From assembly GCF_000834635.1 (NCBI RefSeq), contig NZ_JXQV01000013.1, forward strand, positions 1-64,000: a stretch of DNA of 64,000 nucleotides, in the 5' to 3' direction. A program made the translations under genes and the position numbers. Position 1 is the stretch's first letter. The number at the start of each line of letters is the position of its first letter. Below the pieces are notes generated by a model. It saw only the letters and a list, made by a program, of their open reading frames with translations, had not been told where the DNA came from and made no database searches. The stretch is from Agrobacterium tumefaciens (GTDB lineage: Bacteria; Pseudomonadota; Alphaproteobacteria; Rhizobiales; Rhizobiaceae). Below, one piece after another: positions 26,308 to 35,602 of this stretch.

Positions 26308-26493
26308 TGATTGGACTTCCATACTCAATTAACCCGCCTCTAACGTTGGACCCGGGATATGGTTCCGCGCTAATTGGTTTCAAGAGGCAGCGATTCACCT
26401 CTTGCAAACCATATCAATGTGGGCGCGATATGCACGGCAATTGGGAACAAGGCCGATCAACAAACGTTCAGTTCAAAGTGAACCGGGTGACAT

Positions 26494-27942
26494 ATGACAG
26501 AAAAAAACGCTCCCGTTATTGTGTGGTTTCGCAAAGACTTACGGCTTGCTGACAACCGTGCCTTACTTGCTGCCATCGACCATGAGGGACCGGTTATTCC
26601 GGTCTATATTCACGATGATAAGGTGGCCCTGCAGGCGGCTCTCGGCAGTGCCCAGCAGTGGTGGCTGCACCACTCCTTGCAGGCGCTTTCAAAGGCTCTC
26701 GACAAGTTAGGAAGCAGGCTTGTGTTGCGAAGCGGGAACTCGCAAACGGTGCTCAAAACGCTGATTGAAGAGACCGGGGCTAGGACTGTTTTCTGGAACA
26801 GGCGATATGATCCTGATGGACAGAAGCTCGATAGCCAGATCAAGGCAGACTTTCGTGAAGAGGGTTTGGAGGTCGAAAGCTTTGCCGGTTATCTCATCCA
26901 CGAGCCATCGCGACTGAAGACAAAGACCGGCGGCCCTTACCGGGTCTACACGCCTTTCTGGCGCGCCATCGAAGGTGGCGATGAACCAGCCGAGCCCTTG
27001 GCCGCGCCGAAAAAACTGCAGTCTCCTTCGAGCTGGCCCAAAAGCGAAACGGTAGAAAGCTGGAATCTGTTGCCATCCAAGCCTGACTGGGCAAAAGAGT
27101 TTTCTGACGTTTGGACGCCGGGCGAGACCGGTGGCCAGGACAAGCTGAAAGATTTTATTGAAAACGCCCTGAAAGGCTACGAGGAAGGCCGTGACTTCCC
27201 AGCGCGCCCTGCCACCTCCATGCTCTCGCCACATTTGACCATGGGGGAAATCTCTCCGGCTCAGGTGTGGGACGCGACCAGAGGCCTACCGAGCAACATT
27301 GCGTCCAATGACACCAGCCGCTTCCGCAAGGAAATTGTCTGGCGTGAGTTTTGTTACCATCTGCTTTTCCATTTCCCGGAGCTGGATGAAAAGAACTGGA
27401 ACGACAGCTTCGATGCGTTTGAGTGGCGCGCTGACGACAGCAAGTTCGACGCTTGGACGAAAGGAATGACGGGTTATCCGATTGTGGATGCCGGGATGCG
27501 CCAGCTCTGGCGCCATGGCGTGATGCACAACCGGGTAAGGATGATCACCGCTTCTTTCCTGATCAAGCACCTGCTGGTGGATTGGCGAAAGGGTGAGAAG
27601 TGGTTTCGGGATACGCTTGTTGACGCCGACCCGGCGTCCAACCCGGGCAACTGGCAGTGGGTGGCAGGATCGGGTGCGGATGCCTCGCCGTTCTTCCGAA
27701 TATTCAACCCTATCCTTCAGGGCGAAAAATTCGACCCGGATGGAGACTATGTGAAAACCTTTGTGCCGGAGCTTTCCCGGCTTGAGAAGAAGTTCATTCA
27801 CAAGCCCTTCGATGCACCCAAGGACGTGTTGAAGAAGGCTGGCATTGAACTGGGCAAGACATATCCTGCGCCGCTCGTTAATCACAATGATGCCAGACAG
27901 CGTGCGTTGAGCGCGTATTCCGACATCAAGAAAAGTGAATAA
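26494..27942 (+). CDS. phr: Deoxyribodipyrimidine photolyase
   Basis: Blue-light enzyme that splits cyclobutane pyrimidine dimers, using FAD plus an antenna cofactor. 482 residues. The N-terminal antenna domain starts VIVWFRKDLRLADNRAL and carries VFWNRRYDPDG (about 109-119). The helical FAD domain carries SRFRKEIVWREFCYHLLFHF, MTGYPIVDAGMRQLWRHGVMHNRVRM and DPASNPGNWQWVAGSGAD (near 376-393). These fit class I/III CPD photolyases (PhrA-like in Agrobacterium) rather than the iron-sulfur type. The start ATG is preceded by GTGA only, so the ribosome-binding site is weak. Confidence 0.94.
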   Translation: MTEKNAPVIVWFRKDLRLADNRALLAAIDHEGPVIPVYIHDDKVALQAALGSAQQWWLHHSLQALSKALDKLGSRLVLRSGNSQTVLKTLIEETGARTVFWNRRYDPDGQKLDSQIKADFREEGLEVESFAGYLIHEPSRLKTKTGGPYRVYTPFWRAIEGGDEPAEPLAAPKKLQSPSSWPKSETVESWNLLPSKPDWAKEFSDVWTPGETGGQDKLKDFIENALKGYEEGRDFPARPATSMLSPHLTMGEISPAQVWDATRGLPSNIASNDTSRFRKEIVWREFCYHLLFHFPELDEKNWNDSFDAFEWRADDSKFDAWTKGMTGYPIVDAGMRQLWRHGVMHNRVRMITASFLIKHLLVDWRKGEKWFRDTLVDADPASNPGNWQWVAGSGADASPFFRIFNPILQGEKFDPDGDYVKTFVPELSRLEKKFIHKPFDAPKDVLKKAGIELGKTYPAPLVNHNDARQRALSAYSDIKKSE

Positions 27943-27951
27943 AGCGTGCGC

Positions 27952-27976
27952 CGGGCAGGATTTTGCGCCTTGCCCG
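27952..27976 (+). terminator. Terminator of the photolyase gene
   Basis: CGGGCA and TGCCCG with an additional inner GG/CC pair, followed by CTTT. Ten bases past the stop. Confidence 0.55.
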
Positions 27977-28063
27977 CTTTCGCCAGAAGATATTTCCTTG
28001 TCATAGAACGCGATGACAAGGAGAAACGAAACTCAATTGCTGACCGAACCAAAAGGCCCGATC

Positions 28064-29101
28064 ATGACCATTCACAGTTCTGTGCTGACCGCCATCGGTA
28101 ACACGCCACTCATCCGTCTCAACGCTGCATCCGAGGCAACGGGCTGCGAGATATTGGGCAAGGCAGAGTTTATGAACCCGGGTCAGTCGGTCAAGGATCG
28201 CGCGGCTCTCTACATCATCCGCGATGCCGAACGCCGCGGCCACCTTCGCCCCGGGGGCACCATTGTGGAGGGCACTGCGGGCAACACCGGCATCGGCCTT
28301 TCGCTGGTGGCCAATGCACTGGGCTACAAAACGGTTATCGTCATTCCTGAGACACAGAGCCAGGAAAAGAAGGACGCGCTCAAGCTTCTGGGTGCGACAT
28401 TGGTCGAGGTGCCTGCAGCGCCCTACTCCAACCCGAACAATTACGTGAAGGTTTCCGGCAGGCTGGCACAGCAGCTGGCCGCGACGGATCCGAACGGTGC
28501 TGTATGGGCCAACCAGTTCGACAATATTGCCAATCGACAGGCACATATCGAAACGACCGCTCCAGAAATCTGGGACCAGACCGATGGCAAGGTGGATGGC
28601 TTTATCTGCGCGGTTGGCTCTGGTGGCACATTGGCGGGCGTGGCGGATGGTCTTCGCGATTTCAATCCCGATATCAAAATCGGCCTTGCCGATCCGGATG
28701 GTGCCGCCCTTTATGAGTATTATCAGAATGGGGCGCTGAAGTCCGAGGGTTCCTCCATTACCGAGGGCATTGGGCAAGGTAGGATCACGGCCAATCTGGA
28801 AGGTTTCAAGCCTGATTTCTCATTCAAGATTGCAGATGCGGAGGCGATCCCGCTTGTGTTTGATCTCATCGAGAAGGAAGGATTGTGCCTCGGCGGCTCG
28901 AGCGGAATCAACATTGCCGGTGCAATTCGGCTTGCCCGTGAGCTCGGTCCGGGCCATACAATTGTGACAATACTTTGCGACTATGGCAGCCGCTATCAGT
29001 CGAAGCTCTTCAACCCTGATTTCCTGCGGTCAAAGGGTCTTCCCGTTCCTGCATGGCTGACGGAAAAAACGCAGATTTCGGTGCCTTACGAAACTGCATA
29101 G
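28064..29101 (+). CDS. cysK: Cysteine synthase A (O-acetylserine sulfhydrylase)
   Basis: PLP enzyme that makes cysteine from O-acetylserine and sulfide. ATG 28064 gives 345 residues and the usual family start SSVLTAIGNTPLIRLN; an in-frame ATG at 28013 adds 17 unlike residues. The PLP lysine is Lys44 in NPGQSVKDRAA. EGTAGNTGIGLSLVANALGY is the substrate-binding loop and GSGGT near 189 binds the phosphate. It differs from the shorter core CysK by a longer C-terminal part, as in rhizobial second copies. It leads a tight operon with the two next genes (gaps of 13 and 17 bases). Confidence 0.9.
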   Translation: MTIHSSVLTAIGNTPLIRLNAASEATGCEILGKAEFMNPGQSVKDRAALYIIRDAERRGHLRPGGTIVEGTAGNTGIGLSLVANALGYKTVIVIPETQSQEKKDALKLLGATLVEVPAAPYSNPNNYVKVSGRLAQQLAATDPNGAVWANQFDNIANRQAHIETTAPEIWDQTDGKVDGFICAVGSGGTLAGVADGLRDFNPDIKIGLADPDGAALYEYYQNGALKSEGSSITEGIGQGRITANLEGFKPDFSFKIADAEAIPLVFDLIEKEGLCLGGSSGINIAGAIRLARELGPGHTIVTILCDYGSRYQSKLFNPDFLRSKGLPVPAWLTEKTQISVPYETA

Positions 29102-29114
29102 AGGTCAATGCCCC

Positions 29115-29852
29115 ATGCCTGTGAATGCCCTGTTTCGTGACGATTTCTATCTTTCCACATGCGACGCGGTTGTCACAGCTGTTCATGAAGATGGTGGCAT
29201 AGAGCTTGATCAGACCTGCTTCTATGCCACTTCGGGCGGCCAACCCGGCGACACCGGCTTTCTTCAAAGAGCGGATGGCTCCAAGATCGAGCTGGGCCAG
29301 ACCCGGCATGGTGCTGATAAAAGCGTCATCATCCATTCGCCTCTTGAAGGTCAAACATCGCCTGACATTGGCGAAAAGCTGACACTGCATGTTGACTGGC
29401 CGCGTCGCCTCAAGCTCATGCGCATGCACACGGCCTGCCATCTTCTGTCCGTCGTCTGCCCTTGGCCGATTACCGGCGCTGCCGTTGGTGAAGACGAGTC
29501 CCGCGTTGATTTCGACATGTCAGAGACAATCGACAAGGACGAGGTCACGGCAAAGCTGATGGCGCTTGTCGAAGCCAATCATCCGGTCTTTCTCACATGG
29601 ATCACCGACGAAGAGCTTGCCGCAAATCCCGATATCGTCAAATCCAAGAATGTCCGCCCGCCTGTTGGATTAGGGCGCGTTAGCCTTGTTTGCATCGGAG
29701 AAAACTCTGCGGTTGACAGCCAGCCCTGCGGTGGCACTCATGTAGCCAGCACGCAAGAAGTTGGCGAAATTCATATCGCCAAGATTGAAAAGAAGGGCAA
29801 GGAGAACCGCCGCTTCCGAATTCGTTTTGGCAAGCCCGGTGAAACCGCCTGA
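29115..29852 (+). CDS. Alanyl-tRNA editing protein (AlaX family)
   Basis: Free-standing editing factor that hydrolyses Ser- or Gly-tRNA(Ala), removing misacylated products. 245 residues, with an AlaRS-like N-terminal beta-barrel (FYATSGGQPGDTG, 37-49) and the zinc-binding editing core. Metal ligands are visible in MHTACHLL (HxxxH) and QPCGGTHV (CxxxH). It is the AlaX-L/II type because the barrel is present. Its place between cysteine synthase and sulfurtransferase genes suggests a link to serine or cysteine metabolism, an inference only. Confidence 0.88.
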   Translation: MPVNALFRDDFYLSTCDAVVTAVHEDGGIELDQTCFYATSGGQPGDTGFLQRADGSKIELGQTRHGADKSVIIHSPLEGQTSPDIGEKLTLHVDWPRRLKLMRMHTACHLLSVVCPWPITGAAVGEDESRVDFDMSETIDKDEVTAKLMALVEANHPVFLTWITDEELAANPDIVKSKNVRPPVGLGRVSLVCIGENSAVDSQPCGGTHVASTQEVGEIHIAKIEKKGKENRRFRIRFGKPGETA

Positions 29853-29869
29853 CATCTGGGAGACACACA

Positions 29870-31291
29870 GTGAGCACGGACAAAAGCCGTTTCGTCGTTT
29901 CGGCGGATTGGGTCGAGCAGCAGCTTGGAACCCCGCATTTTCGTTTGGTGGATGCCTCGTGGTATTTGCCCGCGCACAAGCGCAATGGCAAAGAGGAATA
30001 TGCAGCCGGACACATTCCCGGCGCCGTGTTTTTCGATCAGGACAAGATTGCCGATCACGATACTGGCCTTCCCCACTCTCTCCCCTCACCGCAGTTCTTT
30101 GCTGATCAGGTGGGTGAGCTGGGCATTGGCGAGAGCGACACGATCGTCGTTTATGATGGCCCCGGCTTCTTTTCCGCGCCTCGCGTGTGGTGGATGTTGC
30201 GGATCATGGGCGCTGACAAGGTTTATGTTCTGGATGGCGGTCTGGACGGCTGGAAATCCGCGGGCAAGCCACTCGAAGCAGGCGTGACGGAAGTTGAGCC
30301 TGTGATTTTCGACGCACACTTCAAACCCAAGCGCGTCACATCCTTCGCGGCCATGCGCTCCATTGTTGATGCCGGCGAAGAGCAGATTGCCGACGCCCGT
30401 GGGGCTGGACGCTTCACCGGCGAAGAGTCAGAACCTCGCGCAGGCATGCGCTCTGGACATATGCCGGGTGCGCGCAACCTGCCCGCGACGGCCTTTTCAG
30501 AAAACGGCCACTTCAAGGACCTGCCGACCATTCGCAAGATGATTACGGATGCGGGCATCGATCTGTCCCAACCCGTCATCACAAGCTGTGGCTCTGGCGT
30601 AACGGCGGCCGTTATTACACTGGCGCTGGAGTCACTCGGGCATACCGACAACTCGCTTTATGATGGCTCGTGGTCCGAGTGGGGCAGCAAGCCGGATACG
30701 GCAATCGTGACTGGACCCGCCGAACCCTTGGAAACGGCGCCCTATGGCCCGATCAAGGCGAATGTTACGCAACTGGAAATGACCTCGGCGCCGAAGATGA
30801 GCCTGCCGGTGCCGGTCAACATCCAGACCGCCATTATGCGCACCACGGAAATCCCGCTGCATTTCTATCGCTATCTGTTCTGGCGGGTTGGAAAACGCTG
30901 GCATTGGCAGAAGCGGATGCGCATGAGCGACGCCGAACTGACGGCAACATTGCGCGACCCCGCCAACTCCGTCACTGTTCTTTACATGAACGGCGCACCC
31001 GCTGGCTTCTTCGAGCTGCACAAGGTCGATTCGGACGTGACCGAACTGTCCTATTTTGGTTTGATGGAAGAGGCCATCGGCGCTGGTGTGGGCAAGTGGT
31101 TTCTGCTGCAGGCGCTTTATTCGGCATGGCAGGACAGCCCCAAGAAGGTTACGGTTTCCACCAACACGCTCGATCACCCGCGCGCACTCCAGCTCTACCA
31201 GATGATGGGTTTCTCTCCCGTGAGCACCTATGAGACATGGGTAGAGCCGCTGACGGACAGCGAATATCTGGAAATTTCAGGTCGGGGATAA
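29870..31291 (+). CDS. sseA: 3-mercaptopyruvate sulfurtransferase fused to a GNAT acetyltransferase
   Basis: 473 residues in one uninterrupted frame. Residues 1-285 form two rhodanese domains. The catalytic loop of the second is CGSGVTA with Cys240, the signature of mercaptopyruvate sulfurtransferase. A linker (about 286-320) leads to a GNAT domain at 321-465. It holds HFYRYLFWRVGKRWHWQKRM, an acetyl-CoA loop GAGVGKW (404-410) and NTLDHPRALQLYQMMGF. Stand-alone sulfurtransferases are about 285 residues, so the C-terminal half is extra. The GTG start has GGGAG seven bases upstream. It ends the cysK operon. Acetylation target unknown. Confidence 0.88.
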   Translation: MSTDKSRFVVSADWVEQQLGTPHFRLVDASWYLPAHKRNGKEEYAAGHIPGAVFFDQDKIADHDTGLPHSLPSPQFFADQVGELGIGESDTIVVYDGPGFFSAPRVWWMLRIMGADKVYVLDGGLDGWKSAGKPLEAGVTEVEPVIFDAHFKPKRVTSFAAMRSIVDAGEEQIADARGAGRFTGEESEPRAGMRSGHMPGARNLPATAFSENGHFKDLPTIRKMITDAGIDLSQPVITSCGSGVTAAVITLALESLGHTDNSLYDGSWSEWGSKPDTAIVTGPAEPLETAPYGPIKANVTQLEMTSAPKMSLPVPVNIQTAIMRTTEIPLHFYRYLFWRVGKRWHWQKRMRMSDAELTATLRDPANSVTVLYMNGAPAGFFELHKVDSDVTELSYFGLMEEAIGAGVGKWFLLQALYSAWQDSPKKVTVSTNTLDHPRALQLYQMMGFSPVSTYETWVEPLTDSEYLEISGRG

Positions 31292-31303
31292 TCTGAATTT
31301 CTC

Positions 31304-31333
31304 CGCCATCCTCGGCTCAACCCGAGGATGGCG
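31304..31333. terminator. Bidirectional hairpin between convergent genes
   Basis: CGCCATCCTCGG and CCGAGGATGGCG form a perfect 12-bp stem with a six-base loop. There is no long T-run on either side, but the position between two stops fits a shared terminator. Confidence 0.55.
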
Positions 31334-31345
31334 ACTTCCAAAGCA

Positions 31346-32230
31346 TCAGAGCTCCAGCCCAAGGTTTACCGCTGTCGGTATTTCCTGAGCTGGGGCGCTT
31401 TCTTTCTCGCCGCCGCCGGCAGACAGATGTGCCGCGATCAATTCACCGTGGAATTTGCCTGTCTCGTAGCAATAGGTGATCTCACGCTTTTCAGCTGACC
31501 AGTAGACATCAGGCCGTCCGCATGTGCGCGCCGTCAGCTTCACCTCACCCTTGAGATCATATCCATCGAAACTGCGGGCGATCAGATCGAGAACTTTCGA
31601 TTCCTTCAGGATGGTCGCGTAGATATCCAGAAAGGGATCACGCGCAGGCTCATATCGAGCCACGAACTTCGTGGCTCCCGGTTTGGCCACGTGAGGCTGC
31701 AAAACCTCATTCCAATGCGCGACGGTTTGCGGATAGGCTATTTCGCAGGCTTTCCATTCCGTCTTCGCAAGGCCCATCATATCGGCAAGATCGCCATAGC
31801 CTCCGGCATCCTTGCCGACCATCAGGCAGGCCATCTGCTTGTCGCGAGATGTGTTGGGCACCAGTGAGGAGAACAGTGGAGCACTGTGATCAGGCAGAAC
31901 CTGCACTGAGCGGGCGAGATACCAGCTGTCTGTGGCATTGACGATGGCCGTATCCAGCCACTCTTCATTTGCCTCCAGCATGATGGTTGCCGCCAGTTGA
32001 TCAGCGCTATCTTTCCCGCCGCCCAGTTCCGGCAAGGCAAGGTCAGAAATCAGCATGCGCGATGCTTCATGGTACAGGCTGAAAATCGCGTTTCCGATGA
32101 CGAAGTTGACCGTCTGCTGCAGTTGCTCCTCGGAAAGATCATCCAGCGCGGGCGCTGTTTGCGCGTGGGCTGCAGGTGAAAGAAGAGAAAAAACGGTGAC
32201 CAGAGATGTGGCCATCAACCTGCGCAGCAT
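31346..32230 (-). CDS. DUF4344-type putative metallopeptidase with altered active site
   Basis: 294 residues from ATG 32230. A signal peptide ends near AAHAQTAP (about 24). The expected DUF4344 core is an HExxH-type zinc helix followed by an acidic DxADQ motif. Here the first is YHEASRML, so the second histidine is replaced by arginine, while KDSADQLAA is kept. The protein is therefore probably inactive as a zinc peptidase, or binds metal differently. The C-terminal part has RTCGRPDVYWSAEKREITYCYE, typical for the family with its two cysteines. A longer start at 32275 lacks a signal-like N-terminus. Confidence 0.75.
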   Translation of the reverse strand: MLRRLMATSLVTVFSLLSPAAHAQTAPALDDLSEEQLQQTVNFVIGNAIFSLYHEASRMLISDLALPELGGGKDSADQLAATIMLEANEEWLDTAIVNATDSWYLARSVQVLPDHSAPLFSSLVPNTSRDKQMACLMVGKDAGGYGDLADMMGLAKTEWKACEIAYPQTVAHWNEVLQPHVAKPGATKFVARYEPARDPFLDIYATILKESKVLDLIARSFDGYDLKGEVKLTARTCGRPDVYWSAEKREITYCYETGKFHGELIAAHLSAGGGEKESAPAQEIPTAVNLGLEL

Positions 32231-32379
32231 GGATATGAACTTTCCAAAAAGAGGATGTTCGATTGATTGCCACACTCAACAGCACAAGCAATGGGGTTGT
32301 CGCATTCTGACGCAAGAAACGGGTGGATACACGCATGTTTGAAGAGCATAGCGGCAAACCAGCAACGCAAGGAGCCGCT

Positions 32380-32847
32380 ATGACCACGATCAATTTTACT
32401 GCAATGGCTGCCGATGAGGCAGACGCTTTCCGAAACGGCAAACCGGATGCAAACGGCCAAGTGCCGGAACGCCATCACACGACAGGCACCCTGCCCTGCA
32501 GGGTCTGCCTTGGGCACATAAAGGATGGAGAAAGCGTACTTTTGCTGGCCTATCGCCCCTTTCCAACGCTGCAACCTTTTGCAGAAACCGGCCCGATCTT
32601 CATTCACGCCGAATCATGCAGCCCTGACGAATCGCATGGAAGTCTGCCCGCCATGTTGGACAGCCCCGATTACATCATTCGCGGCTACAGCCATGACAAT
32701 CGCATCGTCTATGGCACCGGCGCCGTTACCGTGACGGACATGATTACACAGCGAGCGGAAGAGCTGCTGGCAAGGGATGACATCGCCTATGTTCATGTCC
32801 GCTCGGCCCGCAATAATTGCTATCAATGCCGCATAGACCGCGCCTGA
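32380..32847 (+). CDS. DUF1203 family protein
   Basis: 155 residues from ATG 32380 (GGAG five bases upstream); an upstream ATG at 32323 adds 19 residues without support. LPCRVCLGHIKDGESVLLLAYRPF would exceed a short motif, but its key parts are CRVC (about 40-43), GESVLLLAYRPF and GPIFIHAESC. All are standard for DUF1203, a family of unknown function with conserved cysteines and histidine that may bind metal. It is divergent from the DUF4344 gene across 149 bases. Confidence 0.82.
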   Translation: MTTINFTAMAADEADAFRNGKPDANGQVPERHHTTGTLPCRVCLGHIKDGESVLLLAYRPFPTLQPFAETGPIFIHAESCSPDESHGSLPAMLDSPDYIIRGYSHDNRIVYGTGAVTVTDMITQRAEELLARDDIAYVHVRSARNNCYQCRIDRA

Positions 32848-32938
32848 AACGACACTGCGTGTAATTTTATCCAATATTCTAAAGGGGTTTCAAACCTTCC
32901 GTGCGAGTTTGCACAAAAGCAAATGTGGACCCCAAGGA

Positions 32939-33274
32939 ATGACCAGCAGTTTAAACATGCAAAATCGCAATGCCGGACGCAGCAAGACACGCATTTACGG
33001 AAACGTCCATTATCTAAACCAGACGGCAAGCGGCCGCGTGGTCGATCTTTCGGCCACCGGCATGGCGCTTGAGCTTGAGGGGCCGTTTGCTGCGGCGAAG
33101 GGAAGCCGGGTGAAGGTGGAGAGCGAGGATCTCGGTTATATCGAGGGAATCGTGCAGTGGCAGCGCGGAAGCCGCCTGGGGCTTAAACTGGAGCTTTCCA
33201 CCAACACACTCGCGCAGCTTTCATCCTACTTCCGCTTCTTCCATGATGAGGTGAAGCCGACGCTGGCCGGATAA
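32939..33274 (+). CDS. PilZ domain protein
   Basis: 111 residues from ATG 32939. Cyclic di-GMP receptor fold: RSKTR gives the RxxxR motif and VDLSATGMAL the DxSxxG motif, both intact, followed by VQWQRGSRLGLKLE. It is likely a single-domain c-di-GMP effector; partner unknown. The start is unsettled: AAGGA directly abuts this ATG, TTG 32909 lacks a site, and ATG 32954 lies 16 bases away. A diguanylate cyclase gene is elsewhere in the window, but nothing shows that the two act together. Confidence 0.82.
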   Translation: MTSSLNMQNRNAGRSKTRIYGNVHYLNQTASGRVVDLSATGMALELEGPFAAAKGSRVKVESEDLGYIEGIVQWQRGSRLGLKLELSTNTLAQLSSYFRFFHDEVKPTLAG

Positions 33275-33402
33275 GCCAGTTTTACCGGGTGGTTTAAAAT
33301 CCGGGACAAGTCATAAGCCTGTCATTTTGATGATGGACTCCTCTTGAATTCATCTTACGCTGCCCTCACCCCACGCAGCCAGGATTTCATCGAGGAGTTT
33401 CC

Positions 33403-35391
33403 ATGTCTTCGTTTACAGGCCTTCACCCCATCACGCGACGTTCCCTGCTGGGAGGCATCGCTGCCTCATCAGCCCTTGTGATGCTGCATCCTTTCGCGGC
33501 ACGCGCACAGGGCAACCAGGCGCATCTGCGCATTATGGAAACGACCGACATCCATGTGCACGTCTTCCCTTACGATTATTACGCCGACAAGCCGAACGAT
33601 ACGCTGGGACTGGCGCGCACGGCCTCCATCATTGATTCCATTCGTGCAGAAGCTCGCAATTCCATGCTGGTGGATAATGGTGACTTCCTGCAGGGCAATC
33701 CGCTCGGCGATTACATCGCCTATGAGCGGGGCATGAAGGCGGGCGACAAGCATCCCGTCATCAACGCCATGAACGTGCTGGGCTATGATTGCGGAACGCT
33801 TGGCAATCACGAGTTCAATTATGGGCTCGACTTCATGTTCAATACGCTGGGCGGAGCGGGTTTTCCTTATGTCTGCGCCAATCTCACCAAGGGCCAGCTT
33901 GCATCCGATCCCAAGCAGGACGACCTTTTCTTCAAGCCATATGTCATCCTCGAAAAGCAGATCAAGGACGGCTCTGGCGCCACCAGCCCAGTCAAGGTCG
34001 GCATCATCGGCTTCGTGCCGCCACAAATCATGATGTGGGATGCCAAGAACCTTGAGGGCAAGGCGCAGACACGCGATATCGTCGATGCTGCAAAGGCCTG
34101 GGTCCCTGTCATCAAGGAACAGGGTGCCGATATCGTCATCGCGCTCTCGCATTCCGGCATCGATGGCAAGGGCCAGAGCGAGCGTATGGAAAACGCTTCG
34201 CTATATCTCGCTGGAGTAAAAGACATCGATGCCGTCTTCACCGGCCACCAGCATCTCGTCTTTCCCGGCCCCAAGACATGGGACGGCATTCAGGGTGTTG
34301 ACCCAGTCAAAGGCACGCTGATGGGCAAGCCTGCCGTCATGGGCGGCTTCTGGGGCTCGCATATGGGCCTCATCGACCTGCTGCTGGAAAAAGACGGCAA
34401 GAGCTGGAAGATCGTGGACTTCACCACCGAAGCACGCCCGATCTATCACCGCGACGACAACCGCAAGATCGTGGCAGACGTGAAGGACAAGGCGGAGGTT
34501 ATCGCTGCCGTAAAGACAGATCACGAAGCGACGCTGGCCTATGTCCGCCGCGCCGTGGGCAAGAGCACCGCCCCGCTCTACTCCTATTTCGCGCTGGTGG
34601 CGGATGATCCATCCGTGCAGATCGTTTCCAATGCCCAGACCTGGTACATCAAGGACATGCTGAAAGACGGGAAGTACAAGGATCTGCCGGTTCTCTCAGC
34701 GGCTGCCCCCTTCAAGTCTGGTGGCCGTGGTGGAGCCGACTATTATACAGATGTCCCCGCCGGTGACATCGCCATCAAGAACGTTGCCGATCTCTACCTC
34801 TATCCCAACACGGTTCAGGCCGTCCTCATCACCGGTGCGCAGGTCAAGGACTGGCTGGAAATGTCGGCTGGCATGTTCCAGACGGTCAAGGCGGGTGTCA
34901 AGGATGCGCCGCTGCTCAACAGTGATTTCCCCTCCTACAACTTCGATATCATCGATGGGGTGACGTATCAGATCGATGTTTCCAAGCCTCCGAAGTTCGA
35001 TAAGGATGGCAAGGCGATCAACCCGGACAGCAACCGCATCATAGGCTTGCAATTTGCTGGAAAGCCCATCGACCCCGAGCAGAAATTCGTTGTTGCGACA
35101 AACAACTACCGCGCCAGCGGTGGCGGCAAATTCCCCAATATCGGCTCAGACAAGATCATCTTCGTTGCGCCGGACACCAACCGCGACGTCATCGTGCGCT
35201 ACATCATAGCCCAAGGCACCATCAACCCCTCGGCAGATGAAAACTGGTCGTTTGCGCCTGTAGCCAATACCACGGCGATCTTCGAGACCGGCCCTAAGGC
35301 CCGCCAATATGTTGGGGATGTAAAAGGCGCAAAGATTGAGGAAGCAGGCGATGGCGCAGAAGGCTTCGCCAAGTTCCGCCTGACGCTTTAA
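33403..35391 (+). CDS. cpdB: Bifunctional 2',3'-cyclic-nucleotide 2'-phosphodiesterase/3'-nucleotidase
   Basis: Periplasmic enzyme that hydrolyses 2',3'-cyclic nucleotides and 3'-nucleotides for nucleoside and phosphate recovery. 662 residues. A Tat-type signal ITRRSLLGGIAA with twin arginines lies near residue 12. The metallophosphoesterase domain follows with TTDIHVH, DNGDFLQG, GNHEFNYG, HSGID and TGHQH. The C-terminal 5'-nucleotidase domain carries FPSYNFDIIDGVTYQID and NNYRASGGG. GAGGAGTTTCC precedes the ATG. Confidence 0.94.
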   Translation: MSSFTGLHPITRRSLLGGIAASSALVMLHPFAARAQGNQAHLRIMETTDIHVHVFPYDYYADKPNDTLGLARTASIIDSIRAEARNSMLVDNGDFLQGNPLGDYIAYERGMKAGDKHPVINAMNVLGYDCGTLGNHEFNYGLDFMFNTLGGAGFPYVCANLTKGQLASDPKQDDLFFKPYVILEKQIKDGSGATSPVKVGIIGFVPPQIMMWDAKNLEGKAQTRDIVDAAKAWVPVIKEQGADIVIALSHSGIDGKGQSERMENASLYLAGVKDIDAVFTGHQHLVFPGPKTWDGIQGVDPVKGTLMGKPAVMGGFWGSHMGLIDLLLEKDGKSWKIVDFTTEARPIYHRDDNRKIVADVKDKAEVIAAVKTDHEATLAYVRRAVGKSTAPLYSYFALVADDPSVQIVSNAQTWYIKDMLKDGKYKDLPVLSAAAPFKSGGRGGADYYTDVPAGDIAIKNVADLYLYPNTVQAVLITGAQVKDWLEMSAGMFQTVKAGVKDAPLLNSDFPSYNFDIIDGVTYQIDVSKPPKFDKDGKAINPDSNRIIGLQFAGKPIDPEQKFVVATNNYRASGGGKFPNIGSDKIIFVAPDTNRDVIVRYIIAQGTINPSADENWSFAPVANTTAIFETGPKARQYVGDVKGAKIEEAGDGAEGFAKFRLTL

Positions 35392-35398
35392 AAGCGTT

Positions 35399-35432
35399 CC
35401 CGCGAGGCGCATTTTCTGGTGCGCCTCGCGGG
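35399..35432 (+). terminator. Strong hairpin after cpdB
   Basis: CCCGCGAGGCGCA and TGCGCCTCGCGGG form a perfect 13-bp stem eight bases after the stop. A T-run is lacking, so it may stabilise the message end rather than terminate on its own. Confidence 0.5.
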
Positions 35433-35602
35433 CGTCGATATTTCAATAGGACCGGATCTCGATTTTTCTCCTGATCTCGTAAAATTGTTTTCTCCCCCTG
35501 CTCCAATTCCTTTTTTTCCTCGTAATATGAAACATATCTAACGAGGCCAACTCCTGGGTATTGGATAGCAATACCGTTGATTGGCTTCTTCAGGAGGTTT
35601 TC

